Source: Corella eumyota (taxonomy: Eukaryota; Chordata; Ascidiacea; Phlebobranchia; Corellidae). From it: a DNA stretch of 64,000 nt. The notes beneath the pieces were generated by a model that had not been told where the DNA came from, did no database searches, and was given only the letters and a program-made list of their open reading frames with translations. Below, one piece after another: positions 1 through 11,479 of this stretch. A program made the translations under genes and the position numbers. How positions within the stretch are numbered: the stretch's first letter is position 1; the number at the start of each line of letters is the position of its first letter. Location: NCBI GenBank assembly GCA_963082875.1, contig OY720098.1, positions 248,001 through 312,000 on the forward strand, written 5' to 3'.

Positions 1-1142
1 CAAATACCAGAAATACTCACCTATTCACTTCATAAACTTAATTTGAAAATTTCTGATTTATATTCGGAAAAATGTAATCTGAAAATTTATTTTGCTTGCT
101 CCTGGGCGCCATCTCGCGGCAGTAAAATTTTTACAACTGCAGAAAATAAATTACACTGATTTACATTCTAATGAAAAAATGTTTTCATATAACTAAATTT
201 ATGTTTTGAAATTGCAACTGTTATAATTTCTGTAACTTCTGATGCTAATTCTGTGACTGTTAACTTAATTTTAAAATGATCTTACTGAAACAACAGCAGT
301 TAAATTCGAAAGACAACTCTAAACTATATCAAAGAAAAAAAACTAAAATATATCCTGGCCTACCTTGACCTTTTTGTTAACTTAAAGGCTTAAGATTATT
401 AGGATTTAAAATTTTAAACCTTTCAAACCACCGCATAAAACTGTATTAATCTTTGTATAACAAAACACAAAAATTAAATAACTTTTAAATATATTTAAAC
501 ATCTAATAAATAATCTAAATAATAAGACATGGTCCAATACCACACAACACCAATACTGTGTACAAATGAGAAGGAATTCTAAAGTTTAAAACTAGTTTGT
601 GAGCAGCAAGTTTGCAACGAAAATGGAAAATAATTTTATAAACAAGTACGGTTAAAACGTTGGCTTTTTATACCTTTTTTATATGTTATGGTATGCTATA
701 ATCGTTAATACATTGAATAAAACCCTTATTCTTGGGTAATTATAAAATGGCTTTTAAGAATAAACTCTAATTCCAAACCATGGTTTTTACTTAAATTTCC
801 CAGCAATGGTCTTTAGTTAAATCTTATATAACTATAACGATTTTCCATATTTGGCAGTTTTACATTTTTTACCTTTGATGCCCATATTACAGAAGACAAG
901 ATATTTAAGCCATGTTTAAGGTAGTTATAAGATTACCCCTGTTTAAAATGTGTAAAAGAAGTCATCATACACCAAAACCTTATAATAGGGTCCTTAATTT
1001 GTGTTTTATTTCTTATTTTAATGAAACCTGTTTACATTCAAAGTGTTTTAAAAATAGAAGCTTAAAGCAGACTGGTTTGATCCCAGGTTTTGTACAGATG
1101 CATTGTGGGAAGATGTCGCTTCGATATTCGTTGTGATTTAAT
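1..1142. other. Gene-poor flank, 3' side of the GPR107-like gene
   Basis: A+T-rich sequence with no supportable coding region. The minus-strand poly(A) signal of the GPR107-like gene is plausibly the AAATAAAA at about 1004-1010 (read on the minus strand). Nothing else is visible apart from a G+C-rich spot near 105-125, followed leftward on the minus strand by a good splice donor at about 20; the only ATG there gives 24 codons. Confidence 0.5.
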
Positions 1143-2786
1143 TTAAATCATGGAGGTTCGTTTTTTGGGGATCAGTGCGTCATCTTCATTTGTGTCCACC
1201 ACATCTTTCTCATGTTGATTCACTCGGTTTATCGTCTCCAACATCCCGGACTCTGTGATCGCATGACTTTCTTCCTCATCCTCATACTGTGGGATTTTTA
1301 AGTAAGGGTTATTACAACCCGGTCTAAACTTGTAGCCCGTTACCACGAAGAAAATAAAAGCCCCGAGTTCGCTGAAAAGTGAATGGATCCAAATGTACTG
1401 GAATGGAAGCGTGATTTTTAAAAGGTAAACGATAATTCGTGTGAAATATAAGTAACAGATCACCATCACATAAAAGTGTTGGAAAAGTCTTAGTTTTGAG
1501 AGATTAATCGCAGCTTTCCCGTCAGTTTGCGACGCTTCTTGTAGATGCCTCACTGACCAAACCACTGGGATCAGAATAGCAGCACAACACAGAATATCAA
1601 CCAAGATCATAATCTCATTCCAAGTGTTGTACAAAATATTACCCTCATTGCTTTCTTGTATGACAATGTAAGCAACATTGGCAACCACTTGTAGTGGTAT
1701 GATCACCATGAATACTTTTTTCTCACGATCACTTAGAATATATTTAATGAATGCCCAACCAGTGCCGATAAGAATCAAACATAAAAACAATAAAATTCCC
1801 TTTAAAAGATGGACAATGTAAAAAATGATCGCCCATGCTTCGGTTTTGCCGTCCTTTCCAATAAAATAATAATCAACAGAATGAAAGGTTATCGAAAGAG
1901 CTTTCACGATGATGAATACTGCCATCAAGTGGTGTATCATAAACACTTTTTCTTTTCTCGAGCACAAGATAAAAATCCACAATAACCCGGTTACAAAAAA
2001 CACTGTTGCCATGACACCGTACATGAGGGGTAATTCCATCTCACCCGCCGACAAATAATTCTCCCCGTTTTTCTCCACAATTTGAACATTAAGGGTAACA
2101 GGTTGAAAGGACTCCTGTGTCCTGTGGATGTTGAAACAATTATGGAAGTAGAGAACGTACAACCCCGCCTCTTCCTCGCTGTTGAACGGGATTATAAAAT
2201 TTGTACGGACCAAATAATGAGAGTATATTTTATCCTTGATCTTGGCAAACGAAACTGGGACCGAATCCACTGCTTTATATCCCTCATCCCTCTTCACACG
2301 AGATCCGTTTCCCACATCGATGATCCCTCGGGATGTTTTCATGTCACTCCGACTCACGTAAATCTTTAACTCGTCTAAGTTTTGCTGGTAAACTTGTATC
2401 TCCATTGTTGCGTTCTCAAGCGTATCATCACCGACAAAATTAAATTTAAAGATCGCACGCGGAACATCTTCCAATCCCTCGGAGGACTTAAGGGAATCAA
2501 AAATGCAAGCTCCACGGGATGATTCCTCCCGTTCTTCATTTGACGACATCCCATCACTCCGGGATTTATCCAGACTGAACCCGATGTTTTTAAACAGTCC
2601 GCTCACTGAACTTTGAGGCAGATCTGGCAGTTCCATGGTTATATTGACCTCTAGTGACCCAGATTTGATATACCCGAACGAACTGAGGACAACTAAGCTT
2701 CGTTCATCGTTGGTGTAAGTAAGTGAATATTTACGAGCCTCAATTAAAGAAGCAAATAAAATAAATAAAAAACCAAGTCGTAACAT
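1143..2786 (-). CDS. GPR107: GPR107/GPR108-type seven-pass membrane protein
   Basis: A single uninterrupted reading frame of 547 residues. Residues 1-17 look like a signal peptide. A luminal domain (about 18-250) has N-glycosylation sequons at N48, N125 and N160 and a furin-type RVKR at 163-166. Seven hydrophobic segments start near residue 255. The core holds the family's best-conserved stretches, for example GWAFIKYILSDREKKVFM, PVVWSVRHLQEAS and GYKFRPGCNNPYL, which closely parallel human GPR107/108. The acidic C-terminal tail is cytoplasmic. The family lives in the Golgi and trans-Golgi network and acts in retrograde trafficking; GPR107 is known to be cleaved by furin. The lack of introns is notable beside neighbours with 7 to 18 exons and could reflect an ancient retrocopy. 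I cannot separate GPR107 from GPR108; a single ancestral gene is likely. Confidence 0.93.
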   Translation of the reverse strand: MLRLGFLFILFASLIEARKYSLTYTNDERSLVVLSSFGYIKSGSLEVNITMELPDLPQSSVSGLFKNIGFSLDKSRSDGMSSNEEREESSRGACIFDSLKSSEGLEDVPRAIFKFNFVGDDTLENATMEIQVYQQNLDELKIYVSRSDMKTSRGIIDVGNGSRVKRDEGYKAVDSVPVSFAKIKDKIYSHYLVRTNFIIPFNSEEEAGLYVLYFHNCFNIHRTQESFQPVTLNVQIVEKNGENYLSAGEMELPLMYGVMATVFFVTGLLWIFILCSRKEKVFMIHHLMAVFIIVKALSITFHSVDYYFIGKDGKTEAWAIIFYIVHLLKGILLFLCLILIGTGWAFIKYILSDREKKVFMVIIPLQVVANVAYIVIQESNEGNILYNTWNEIMILVDILCCAAILIPVVWSVRHLQEASQTDGKAAINLSKLRLFQHFYVMVICYLYFTRIIVYLLKITLPFQYIWIHSLFSELGAFIFFVVTGYKFRPGCNNPYLKIPQYEDEEESHAITESGMLETINRVNQHEKDVVDTNEDDALIPKKRTSMI

Positions 2787-3894
2787 TTTTAATTCAACTT
2801 TTACATTCTCTACAAAAACAGAAATAAAAACATTTTGTTTTTATTAATATTTAAACTTTATTTAGACAAGACAGCAAGAACGGCAACGCCAGTCTGCCTG
2901 TTATAAATTAGTCTAACATCAGAATAAGTCGTAAGCGATTTTTGGAAAAAACTTAGATTGTCTGACTGCCCGACTCCCCGCTTTTATCTGTTTATTTCTG
3001 TCTGCCAGTCTGTCACTCTGTCTGCTTTTTTATTTACAAAATCTTCACAGACAATAAAAATGGCAGTTACTGTCAGACTGTTGGACAAAATAAAATTATA
3101 TTTATAAACAAAATTTAAATAACTATTTTAAATATATAATCAGTTTACTCTGCAACCAAACAAAGCTAAAACGTCCTAAAAATAACCAAAAAATTTTAAT
3201 TAACAAAAATCGTCCACGCGTAAACAAAATTCAGCTGATGACGGATGCATTGTGGGAAGTACGTAGTATGGTCATGTGACCGAAACAACAAATGACGTCA
3301 CAACCAAAACTTGTTAATTCAATTTGTAAAATATTAATTAAAAATGCGACACAAAATGTTTGTTTTACTGAATAACCACTTTGTAAATTGTGACTTAAGA
3401 CCTACATTGTTCTTTTTTAACCCTTTATCTATTCTAGTTTTAAACTCTGCGATTGTGTTTTGAAATCTTTAGTTGTGCTAGATTTAAATTTATCCTCAAT
3501 TTGACCTATAGTCTTGTTTGACGTACATGCTCTAAAGAATTAAAGTATTTTAATATACCCGATTTATTGTTTGTACAGCTTCACCAGCTAAACATCAAAC
3601 ACTAAACCTGTTTATACAAAACATAATTACAATTACTGAGAAAAAATAAACCTAAAAAAAATATTTTTTTTTTATACAGAAATTAGTTTTTGTTTACATT
3701 TTAGTAAGTTAACTGTAGTAAATATAATTTTAAATAGTTAATCTTTTGCTGCAAATGTATGCGAACTGTGGATACAAAAAAACAAATTAAAAAATACAAA
3801 GTGCTTTAAAAATGGAACTACAACAAAAACAACCCAGAATTAACTTTAAACAAAGATTAATTTTTAAAAGCCTTTGTACATTTTTACAAAAAGT
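2787..3894. promoter_or_regulatory. Upstream region of the GPR107-like gene
   Basis: Intergenic region between the GPR107-like start and the NBR1 stop, both on the minus strand. A cluster at 3206-3303 contains AAAATCGTCCACGCGTAA, a GTGGGAA box, TCATGTGAC and TGACGTCA. The 18-mer recurs with one difference in the NBR1/NELFE divergent promoter. The rest is A+T-rich filler with short CTGTCTGCC-like repeats at about 2890-3025. Confidence 0.45.
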
Positions 3895-6800
3895 TTAAGC
3901 TTGGAAGTAACCATCCCTGTTTGACCTTTGCACCCTTCTGCGACCTCTACTGACCCCCTGCCCGTTATCTCGATAAACCAGAGCATTAACAACCTTGGGT
4001 ATGTCATAACTGAACTCGTTTAAAAGGTCAAGGTTAAGGTCGATGTCCATGAACCCCATGTCAACAAGTTGGTCCATTGGGGATGGGTTAAGGGTGGCTT
4101 CAGCAAAAGACGGGGGGTCCAAGCTCTCACCAGAATCCGAGTCAGTATTTGGGTCAACTGGGGGGTAAGTAATTGGGGCCTGAGGTGCAACTGTGGGGCT
4201 CAAGGGAATCTGAAGTTGATTTTGAACAGATTGAGGGTCATATAATGCAGTTGGATTAAGTGCAATTTGGTTGTGGGGGTCATTAGGTTTAAATTGGGGG
4301 GGTGGGGGACGATTAGGGGGTTGACGAGTTGCAGGGGCAAGAATAAATTCATCATCGTCATTGTCCTGATCACATGGGGTTACAACAGGGTATTCCCCTT
4401 CATCCTCGGATGTTTCGTCGGTGTCTGAGTTGGGAGGTGGCTGGGGAGTGGTTTGCAAGCTACCAAGGGGGCTGTCATGTTGCCTGGCAACCAGGGGTGT
4501 ACTGGTAGACGGGTTAAGCGACTCATTTGGGCTTTGGTTTACAACTAAAAAAATTATGTTGTTAAAAAAAGAGTTTAATTTTGAAATTAAAAAAACTCAC
4601 CTGAGTTGAGTGAAGATCTCGAGTCCCAGGCTTTAATCTGCTTTGTTTGGATTTTTCTCGATACCCAAGGTTTGTCTGCATCAATCACCCCTCTGGGAAG
4701 GGGTTTAGGGGGGTCCACGACCTTTTGGGGGGTCATTTTGTAACCCTCTTTGTAATCAGGGGTGGAAATAGGATCATCCATGTTAAGAACTGAACGAGGG
4801 ACTGGGATAATTTTCAGGGTGTATTTAGTTGGGGTATTTTGGGGTTTTTCTGGATGTTGATTCTCTTGTTGATCAACTTCAACATTTTGTTGAATGACTT
4901 CTTCTGGTTGGGAATCTAAATACAAAGTAAATTTTAAACTGTAAACAAAATTTAACAAAATATAAAATAAATTAACTTACCTTCAATGATGGAAACTGGT
5001 AACGATTGCGACCTTTCTTTAGTTTCAGGTAAACTTGGCCCCTCACCTTCATGGTTGAATGACCCCGATGCAGGTCGTGAACCTCCATCCTCGTTTAGTG
5101 ACCCTGACAAAGGTCGTGAAGTGTCGAAACATTCTGGAATAGGAATCACTTCAAAATCACTCATGTTGCCGTCGTCTTCTGACAAATTTGCCTGAAATGG
5201 AATAAAAATATATTTGGAAAGCAATATAAATACCACTAAACAATTGGGTTAAAAAATTATTTCCTTAATTAAGTTGTAAATTTTTTATCCTTGATATGGA
5301 AAGTCAACTTCACGACCTAAACTTAGAGTAACATTTGTTACCTTGACCCAGTTTCAAGTTGACTTTGGCAGTTTAATTACAGCATAAAGGTATTGAAAAT
5401 AAATGTTTAAATTGAAGCCCAAATATTAAGGAACTTTTGTGACTTTGACTAAGTTTAAGGTTAGATTTGTACAAAAAGAGTTATTAAAAAAATAAACTGC
5501 AATAAATTTAGGGATCTATTCCACTCACCCTCTCTTCCTCTGGTTGAACCTCCAAGATCTCAGCTTGTTCATCTGCTGACTCAACATCACTCTCTGCTGA
5601 GTCACCATTAATTTCTGCCGCATCACCATTTTGTGCTGGGTCGTCATCTTCATTTTCAGCCGAATCACTCACTTCATTTTCTGCTGTGTCATCAAGTAGA
5701 ACTGGTGTGATGTCATTTTCGTCATAATGGTCATTGTTGTGATCATCATCCAACACTTCAATTTCTTCTGCTTGTTGATCAACATCTTGTTGTTGTTGAT
5801 CAACATTTTGTTGTTGTTGTTGATCAACATCTTGTTGTTGTTGATCAACATTTTGTTGTTGTTGTTGATCAACATTTTGTTGTTGTACCAGACTTGTTTT
5901 ATCAGCCTTAACTTCACTTGGGTTTTCTGTCACTTTTGGTTCTGTAAATTAAGTTAATAATAAGTTAATAGCCTTGTATAGGTGGTAATAAAACCTCATT
6001 CTTTAAATTGGGATGTAACAGTTCAGTGCAGGTCAAGAAAGCATCTGCATTTAAAGTACCACAAACAGCCAGTTTTGTTTATTTTGCAGGCTTTTAAATA
6101 ACATATTTGGTAGCAGAGTTCTGCAACTTTTAAAGCCCTATTTGCATAAAAATGAAAGTCAAGTGGTAAATACCAGCAGCGTGGTGTAGTGGTAAGAACA
6201 CTTGCTACACTACCATGAGGTCGTGGGTTCAATCCTCATGCTGTAGCGTCCTTAAGTAAGGCGCTATAAACGGCATGAACTCCTGCTGAGCCAGCACTTA
6301 ATCGGGCAATTATAATCTATAATATCCCAAACTGCCACAGACAACTCAAGACTGGGTCGGGGTAACAAATGTTACTCTACCAAATGTTATGTTTGGGTCG
6401 CGCATTCGACTTCCCACATCGAGGATAAAGATATATACAAAAAAAAAATAAAAATAATATTTTAGAATTAAACTCAAAAAATTACATGACGTTAACCCAG
6501 TAACAAAAAACTTTCTTACCATTATTTTGTGATTTCAAGGAGAAATGTTGGTTTGGGATGTTATTGGGTTGGTGTTGGCAATCTAAAAAAGTTATTTAAT
6601 TTAGGTTTAATAATTAAAAATTCCCAATAATTTAAGGTTTTTTAAATAGAATATTAGTTGCTTTTAAAATTGTTTATAGTTTCACATAAATAAACAATAA
6701 GCTATTGTTCCACACAATTACTACATTGTTTTAAATACATTTAACCATTATTAATAACAAATCCCAATTTATACACAACAATGGTTGATTGTTACCTCCA

Positions 6801-9800
6801 ATGTTCGTCATCTCAAATGAGAGCAAACTTGTAAAATCATCCGCTCCCTCATAATTCTCGTGCGAGAGGTTTCGGGTTCGAATCCAGGGTGAACCCTCTT
6901 TGATGTAAGATTGGTCTTCAAATTAAATAAAATTTTAATCATTTGTAAATTGTCAATTAGTTAAAAAACAAAAAAATCAGTTTTCCAATAAAGTCATTGA
7001 TTAATATATTTACCAGTGTCACAATTAGTTGATAGTGATGTCATATCATCATCTTGTGATGTCATAAAGGGTGCCACACGTTCCTCCAACACAGTCACAT
7101 TACACCAAATCCTAAAAAAAAATTCCAAATTCAGAAAACATAAATTAAATCAAGTTTTGTTAAACTCTGTATAAAGTATTAAATTTACTAATTAAAAAAA
7201 AGTTTACTAATTAACAAAAAGTTTACTAATTAACAAAAATAAACAGATTTGGATAAAAACCTTGGCCCAAAAAATCTCCCATTTCTGCTCAGTCTCCATG
7301 ACGACGTGTAGGAACAAGGGTAACTAGGGGCAACATGGTTGATCGAGATCACCACCGTGTTGCCGGTAGCAACTAGGGGCACGGCAACCCTCAAAGATTC
7401 TGGACCCCACAGTTTGGGGGTGAGTGGGGATTCCCCTGAAGTGGGGTCAACCGAAGATCCATCAGCAGATGGAGATTCTTTTAACAGTTCCAACTATGAC
7501 ATCATATAACAAATGGTTATTAAAATAGTTATGACATCCTACTTGTTTGTTACTAAAATAGTTATGACATCACTTGTATTTGTTCATCCCATTGTTGTGT
7601 TCCCTCATTCTTGAGAACCCAATATTTGACAAAGTTTTGCGAGATGGTCACGCATGATCCGTCGAGCAAATTCTCACAAATAAAACTTGCGGCAAATTTT
7701 CTAAAAAAAATCCGTTGATATTTTTAATTATCGGCCAGCAGCTTGGCAAACATTGGGCCAGCAATAAAGTAGTATTCAGAACATTTGAATTTACTAAATG
7801 AGGTCCTGGGTTCGATCCTCACTGCTCTCATGTTGTAGCGCCTTTCAGTAAGGCATTATAAACGATATGAACTCCTGCTGAGCCAGCACCTAATCAGCAG
7901 CATAAATGTCGGGCAATTATAATCTATAATATCCCAAACTGCCACAGGCAACTCGAGACTGGGTTGGAGTAACTGATGTTACTCAATGTTTAAGTCGCGT
8001 ATTCGACTTTCCCACATCGAGGATAAATAAAAACAAGAACAAAAAATTTAAACTTTAACTTTGCTACAAATGGCATTTTGGTAAATAAAAATAATTTTCT
8101 GACAATAATTAAACTTAGTCAAAGTTAAATATTAACAACTTCTTTGTTCAAACACAATAATTCATTGTTGACAACAATACCTTGTTTGTTTGCATGGTTG
8201 TGCTGTAAATGTCGGAGCTATTGTTAAATTTCTTCGTTCCTTTTTGATCTTTTTCGTTTCTTTTATTTCTTTTTTTAATTCCCTAAAGAAATAACGAGTT
8301 ATTAATAATTTATTACCTTTTATATATTAAATAAAAGGTTTAATATTTATTTGAAATTGAATATAGGGCAATAATATCTCTAAAAATGTAATAAAAACAA
8401 GATATTTTCAATTTAAAAAATTGATTTTGTATTTTTTTCTCTGTTGCACCATTACAAAGATATTTCTATATTGTTAATATCATTGTGTTACTAAAACTTT
8501 AACAATAAAAATAGTGTCAGCTTTCAAAAAAACCTAAATATAATAAGAACAATTAGTCTTAGTGTAAAGCAACTTTTGTTACCTCAACCCATTCTCAAGT
8601 TTCCTTATTCAGTTTTCAATGTTGTTGACCAAGATTTTATTTGATCATTATTATTGCCCTTCTGTTAATTATTAAAGGGTTTTTTTTACCTTATTTCTTT
8701 CTGGATGACTTTTGGAGTTCTTTCTTTGTTTTGTACTTTTTCTTTAGTGGCTGAATTTAAAAAACTAGTTATCAAAAATCATATTTTACCTTGTATAATA
8801 TCCTTAAAGATGAGCACAATATATTGCTTCTTATAAGACTTGCATACTTGCAAATTAAAAGTATTTACCCAAATATTAAAAGTACCTACACAAATATTAA
8901 AAGTATTTACCCACATATTAAAAGTACTTACCCAAATAATTAAAGTATTTACCCAAATAATTAAAGTATTTACCAAAATATAGAAAGTACTTACCCAGTT
9001 GTTGGATAATATTGGTTTGGATTTCGCTTCGGAATGCCGACAACTCCTGCGTTATTGCTTCTCTAACTTCCTAAAAACAAAACCCATTGTTACAATAATC
9101 TTACAACAAAGGGCTATTGTTCACCCTATTGTTATGATACTTGGTTATGATTATGACATCACAAAACTTACATCTTTAATTGTTTTTAGGATTTCTTCGT
9201 CACGCGATATATCTTCTTTAATTTCACCACTCGATGTTGCAGCATTTTCTTTGTTATTTTCACCACTAGAAGGCACAATTGGAAGTTTAACTTCGCATTC
9301 ATCTTCCAAGCTGGTCGGGACCGAAATGTCCCCACCGGAGGTCCCCAGAGGTTCTTTTACTGATGTTTGTAGAGATGAAATATTATCGGGTTGTGAAGTC
9401 ACAGGGTGCTCTTGTGATGTCACTGCTGGTTCTTGTGTTGTCAAAACATAATGTTGTGATGTAATTGAAGTTGGTTGTGATGTCATACTATCATGCTGTG
9501 ATATCATAGAACCATCTGAATCTCTTACGTCAAAGTCTGACATGCTAAATTTAATTAAATTAACTTTTAATTCAAAATAAAAAAATAGATTTAAATGTTG
9601 AAAGCTGGGATAAAAAGAAATAGGTTCTTGATTTATTTTCTGCTGTTAAGATATTTGAAAAAAGCAGAATACTTCACCAACTGGTGCTTCCCCTTACCTG
9701 ATAGTTTGTTCCTGTAGAGAAATGGTTCGAATTCTTTGATTGATTTGACCGAATGTGTTTTTCATCACGTTGGAGGCCCAGTTTAAAGTGGATCCAACTT

Positions 9801-10292
9801 TTGCCTGCATTAGTAAAGTTTTAAAAACATTTATTATAAATGACAGCTGAAATAAAATTTATTTTTTTAATTTTTTTTACCTGCACAGAAACCGGTTCTC
9901 CTGATTGGTTGAATTGTAAGCTTTCTGGTTGGTTAAAAATACTCCCTTCTGATGGGATGTTAGTGCTTTCTTGTGATTGATTCAAAACACTCTTGTCTGA
10001 TTGGCTGTTGTTGCTTGTTTCTGATTGGTTGGTTATCATTCTAACATGAAGTACGTCACTGTTAAGGTAGCAAACCTAAAAAAATTTGGTAAATTTTATT
10101 TTAATTTAGTTTTGGATTATTAATAAACTTATAGCTTTAAAAAACAAATAGAACTTTAAGAAAATATTCTTTTATTTATACTTGATTATTCTAACTCAAT
10201 AAATACCTCTTTAAACTCATAACTTTATAGATAAGTATATAGTTATTTAAACTTTAATTTTAAACTAAACTCTAACTTTAAACTCTAACTGT

Positions 10293-10324
<32 letters not shown>

Positions 10325-11479
10325 GATATTTAACAAAAAGTGTTTTCTAAGACTTTACGTATCAATATTTAAACAACAATTAATTTTTATAAACAAATAA
10401 AAACTATAAATATGAATAAAAAATTTATACATAAAACTCTAACTCAAAAACAACATTATCCCAAGTACCATCTGTCTAAATCTGTAAGAAATTTAGTTGT
10501 GACTTAAGGCTTAAATTTTACTCGATATTTACCCAAATCACATGCCTAAATTTCAATATTAATTAAAATTATTTTATTCTATTTGCTAAGCCAACAATCA
10601 CATGACGTTTTATGAAAGGGGATTCACCTATGTATCACATGAAACATATTCACTGTGATGTCATATTCTCCACATAAAGTGAATCAGTTGGTGTTTCAAC
10701 ATAGAGTAATATTTATTTTTAAAGAAATGTGTTGTAATAATTTTTTAAATTATTGAAATTTTATTAAACTTACTTTTAATGCTTCTTTGTATGCTTCTAA
10801 AAAGTACAAATAAACATGAAATTACAAAAAATTCAAAATCAAAAAGCACAGAAAATTTAAATTTTTAATAAACTAATTAATTTAATTTATTTTATTCAAT
10901 AAGTTATGCAATAAACTTATCAGAATTTTTTTTTTTAATTAAATTTTTTATTACATTAATATTAAAACATAAACTTTAGAATTTAGAATGTGTTAATTAA
11001 AAATTAATTATTTAATTAACCTTCAGTATCTAACGTTATTTGATCGTCTTCGTCATCTATATAAAAATACTTTGGAAGTTCAGAACATTCGTATTTTACT
11101 TGGAGCTTGAACAAAAAAAATATTATTGAATATCAAGCTTAACAATTTTTTCCTCTATGAAGTTTTGTTTTTAGCTATTGCATCTTAAATTAAGACCTGA
11201 GGTCCAGAGTTCGATACCCACTTCTTGGTGCATTTTAGACTTAGACCCCCTTAAGGATCTGAGTTTAATTCCCAATGGGAATATAATGTTTGATTATTGA
11301 CTAAAAATAACAATCGGAAACAACAAAATAAAGTTTCATAAAAATTATAAATAAGTAAAAGTTAACAGATGATTGGTTACCATGACAGCAATATCTGCCC
11401 ACTCGATGTCGTATGCCAACTGCAAGATATCGGTCTCCCCCAAATGTTCAACGACTAAAACATAATTTTTACGCTCCAT
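3895..11479 (-). CDS. NBR1: NBR1-type selective autophagy receptor, 18 exons
   Basis: Exons (minus): 11479-11381, 11105-11031, 10796-10774 (23 nt), 10075-9881, 9804-9698, 9544-9172, 9070-8995, 8750-8690, 8282-8181, 7700-7574, 7493-7261, 7111-7014, 6915-6796, 6582-6520, 5941-5529, 5191-4981, 4915-4601, 4544-3895; the frame stays open through all junctions. Exons 1-3 encode a PB1 domain (WADIAVM, an acidic YIDDEDDQ loop, EEAYKEALK). Exons 7-9 are charged and probably helical. Exons 10-12 form the FW domain with its conserved tryptophans (KYWVLKNEGTQQW, KLWGPES, SSWRLSRNGRFFGPR, IWCNVTV). Exon 16 holds an LIR (DFEVIPIPECFDTSRPL) matching the PECFDTSRPL that follows the human LIR. The last exon ends in a UBA domain (LVDMGFMDIDLNLDLL). 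Exon 15 encodes tandem VDQQQQ repeats. NBR1 bridges ubiquitinated cargo to ATG8 proteins. The ZZ zinc finger of vertebrate NBR1 is not visible. Confidence 0.92.
5287..5390 (-). mobile_element. Degraded Cics-1-like SINE fragment
   Basis: In an NBR1 intron, the sequence runs from a TCCTTGATATGGAAAGTC-like 3' end through GAGTAACATTTGTTACC to TTGGCAGTTT, matching the body of the intact SINE copies in inverted orientation. Confidence 0.6.
5755..5885 (-). repeat. Coding tandem repeat, VDQQQQ-type, in NBR1 exon 15
   Basis: Alternating 21- and 24-bp units encode NVDQQQQQ and DVDQQQQ. The other frames stay open here and make shadow reading frames on both strands. Confidence 0.85.
6172..6437 (+). mobile_element. 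tRNA-derived SINE, Cics-1-like, near full length
   Basis: The head GCAGCGTGGTGTAGTGGTAA is a tRNA-like A box; a B box (GTGGGTTCAATCC) lies near 6225. The body then gives GCGCTATAAACGG, TGCTGAGCCAGCACTTAATC, ATAATATCCCAAACTGCC and GGTAACAAATGTTACTC, and ends in CCCACATCGAGGATAAAGATATA. It sits in an NBR1 intron, on the strand opposite to the gene. Confidence 0.85.
7776..8025 (+). mobile_element. 5'-truncated Cics-1-like SINE
   Basis: The A box is missing. The B box region (GGTCCTGGGTTCGATCC) onward is intact, ending in CCCACATCGAGGATAAATA. It lies in the NBR1 intron between exons 9 and 10. Confidence 0.8.
8867..8992 (-). repeat. 21-bp tandem repeat carrying copies of a 5' splice site
   Basis: Six 21-bp units in the NBR1 intron directly after exon 7. 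The true donor (GGGTAAGTAC on the minus strand, at 8996-8987) begins the series, and each downstream unit repeats a GGTAAGTAC- or GGTAAATAC-like sequence followed by an A+T stretch. Confidence 0.8.

Noticed and set aside
20-111. Possible minus-strand exon with a good donor at the window edge
   Set aside because: The ATG frame closes after 24 codons before the donor; could be a noncoding leader exon of a gene outside the window, but unsupported.
912-1136. 74-codon plus frame next to the GPR107-like stop
   Set aside because: Lies in the probable 3' UTR of the opposite strand, with no recognisable similarity.
5669-5957. Asn-rich minus frame and Leu/Ile-rich plus frame
   Set aside because: Shadows of the glutamine-rich NBR1 exon.
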